23,923 nt of DNA, taken from positions 1-23,923 of the forward strand of contig JBDTLT010000066.1 of the NCBI GenBank assembly GCA_039934635.1, in the 5' to 3' direction. Below are positions 23,210 to 23,923 of the stretch, one piece after another (position 1 is the stretch's first letter; each line of letters opens with the position of its first letter). The position numbers and the translations under genes were made by a program. This DNA comes from DATLFA01 sp039934635 (GTDB lineage Bacteria > Actinomycetota > Acidimicrobiia > Acidimicrobiales > WLNW01). The notes under the pieces were generated by a model. It made no database searches. It was given only the letters and a program-made list of their open reading frames with translations, and was not told the DNA's origin.

Positions 23210-23695
23210 TCAGCGGCCGACCTCGGCGACGAGGTCGGACAGATGCTGCAATGAGTTGTCGAGGTGGTCCTGCCCGAACGGCGGGAACTGGATGTACTCG
23301 CGCACCGGGGACGGCACTGCTGACCAGTCGTAGGTCAACGTCACCGTCGTCCGGGACGGGCCGATCGCCTCGAGGTCATAGCGCCAACTCCAGCCGCCGA
23401 AGCTGAGCTCACCGCTGTCCGGCGACTCCTGCCCGGGCTTCCACGCGATGGCCCGCGGCTCGTCGAACACCTCGACGCGGTTGGCGACCTTGTAGTCCTT
23501 GTCCGGGTGGTTCTCGTGATACATCGCCATCCGGAACACCTGGCCGGCGGTGGTGATGGGATCGCCGTCGAGCGATTCACGCACCCAGCCGGTGCCGTCG
23601 ATGGCGGCGTGGGCCGACGGGTCGGCCAGCACAGTGAAGACCGCCTCGCAGGCGGCGTCGATTGTCGTGGATGCGGTAAGGGTTTCGGTTTCCAT
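23210..23695 (-). CDS. SRPBCC (polyketide cyclase/START-like) family protein
   Basis: A 161-residue protein of the SRPBCC helix-grip fold, which binds hydrophobic ligands in a deep cavity. The N-terminal strand TASTTIDAACEAVFTVLADPSAHAAIDGTG is the typical first half, followed by VFRMAM, NRVEVFDEPRAIAWKPG, WSWRYDLEAIGPSRTTVTLTYDW and a long C-terminal helix. Members act as cyclases, lipid carriers or stress proteins; the function here cannot be set. The ATG at 23695 has no ribosome binding site. ATG at 23728 (adding MSSRSAPRLTG) and an upstream GTG after GGGGGG are alternatives. It may bind a hydrophobic intermediate of the pathway. Confidence 0.87.
   Translation of the reverse strand: METETLTASTTIDAACEAVFTVLADPSAHAAIDGTGWVRESLDGDPITTAGQVFRMAMYHENHPDKDYKVANRVEVFDEPRAIAWKPGQESPDSGELSFGGWSWRYDLEAIGPSRTTVTLTYDWSAVPSPVREYIQFPPFGQDHLDNSLQHLSDLVAEVGR
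23217..23238. terminator. Hairpin just after the DUF1330 stop
   Basis: CCGACCTC-GGCGAC-GAGGTCGG is a perfect 8-bp stem, 9 bases beyond the DUF1330 stop and inside the last codons of the convergent SRPBCC gene. The two stops themselves are the halves of the palindrome TGACGTCA (23205-23212). Confidence 0.45.
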
Positions 23696-23751
23696 ACCAG
23701 TGAGACGGGGCGCCGAGCGCGAACTCATCGGGCTTCGCTGTCTCACCCCCC

Positions 23752-23764
23752 GTTCATAGTGAAC
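23752..23764. promoter_or_regulatory. Palindrome in the right-edge divergent region
   Basis: GTTCA-TAG-TGAAC is a 13-bp inverted repeat overlapping possible -10 boxes on both strands (CATAGT plus, CACTAT minus). It lies between the SRPBCC gene and a possible plus-strand ORF. It could be a repressor site controlling both. Confidence 0.4.
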
Positions 23765-23790
23765 CCACGGATCGGCGAAGGGGGTTGGCG

Positions 23791-23923
23791 ATGGTGAGTA
23801 CGTCATTGTTGAGTACGTCGTTGACGAGGTGGCGCCGCCGCGTGGTGTTGCGCACTCGACGACGCGCACGCAGCGTGGCAAACACTCGCCCGCAGGCGAC
23901 CTCATCTCACGCAGCGTGGGCGA
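23791..23923 (+). CDS. Possible ORF start running off the right edge, unrecognised
   Basis: ATG at 23791 has GAAGGGGG 6 bases upstream and stays open for 44 codons to the window end. The peptide begins MVSTSLLSTSLTRWRRRVVL and is very arginine-rich, with no similarity I recognise. The first codons include a tandem 15-base repeat (23795-23809 and 23810-23824, 13/15 identical), and a 12-base sequence CACGCAGCGTGG occurs at 23867 and 23908, 41 bases apart and so out of frame. These repeats could equally mean a non-coding regulatory region. Confidence 0.3.
   Translation, partial: MVSTSLLSTSLTRWRRRVVLRTRRRARSVANTRPQATSSHAAWA

Noticed and set aside
23205..23212. TGACGTCA as a regulatory site
   Set aside because: It consists of the two convergent stop codons and CG between coding ends, with no promoter nearby; chance is sufficient.
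1..23923. CRISPR arrays, tRNA or rRNA genes, IS elements, prophage or defence systems
   Set aside because: No regularly spaced repeats, clover-leaf pattern, transposase, integrase or defence-related domains were seen on either strand.

Overview
This GC-rich window (about two thirds G+C by eye) has frequent GTG and TTG starts, Shine-Dalgarno sites of the GGAG/GGGGG type, TANNNT -10 boxes and at least two probable leaderless starts. It carries a luciferase-like (F420-type) oxidoreductase, two soluble P450s, several SDRs, crotonases and CaiB-type CoA transferases. This suggests a free-living actinobacterium with a rich accessory catabolism, of the mycobacterial or Acidimicrobiia type. The taxonomy is inferred from gene content only. 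No tRNA, rRNA, integrase, IS element or CRISPR array was seen.

Layout: the window is a chain of short operons that alternate strand. (-) MFS exporter, P450 and the start of an amidohydrolase (1-2862). (+) Amidohydrolase (2919-4133). (-) D-aminoacylase-like amidohydrolase and CaiB CoA transferase (4147-6881). (+) SDR (6997-7755). A 217-bp structured non-coding gap. (-) Enoyl-CoA hydratase (7973-8722). (+) Crotonase, frameshifted amidohydrolase and crotonase (8810-11732). (-) SDR and CaiB (11738-13714). (+) Phytanoyl-CoA dioxygenase-like protein, unknown His-rich protein, PhzF-like isomerase and SDR (13810-16916). (-) SDR (16913-17725). (+) Gfo/Idh oxidoreductase, luciferase-like oxidoreductase, PLP aminotransferase and RidA-like protein (17785-21432). 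(-) P450 (21464-22774). (+) DUF1330 protein (22887-23207). (-) SRPBCC protein (23210-23695). A possible (+) ORF runs off the right edge. All six convergent junctions carry inverted repeats that could act as shared terminators. Most divergent junctions carry short palindromes that could be operators. No transcription-factor gene lies in the window.

How the genes may work together (inference): P450s and the PhyH-like oxygenase could hydroxylate a hydrophobic substrate and SDRs oxidise the alcohols. CaiB enzymes could load acids onto CoA and crotonases hydrate, isomerise or cleave acyl-CoAs. The ACMSD-like amidohydrolases could decarboxylate or hydrolyse ring-derived intermediates. The substrate cannot be read from the sequence. 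The Gfo/Idh, luciferase-like, aminotransferase and RidA-like run looks like a separate module handling an amino or imino compound. The clearest anomalies are a single-base frameshift in the 9619-10898 amidohydrolase, a 28-bp repeat near the 5' ends of two minus-strand operons, a structured non-coding gap at 7756-7972 sharing a motif with the right edge, and several enzymes lacking family catalytic residues.
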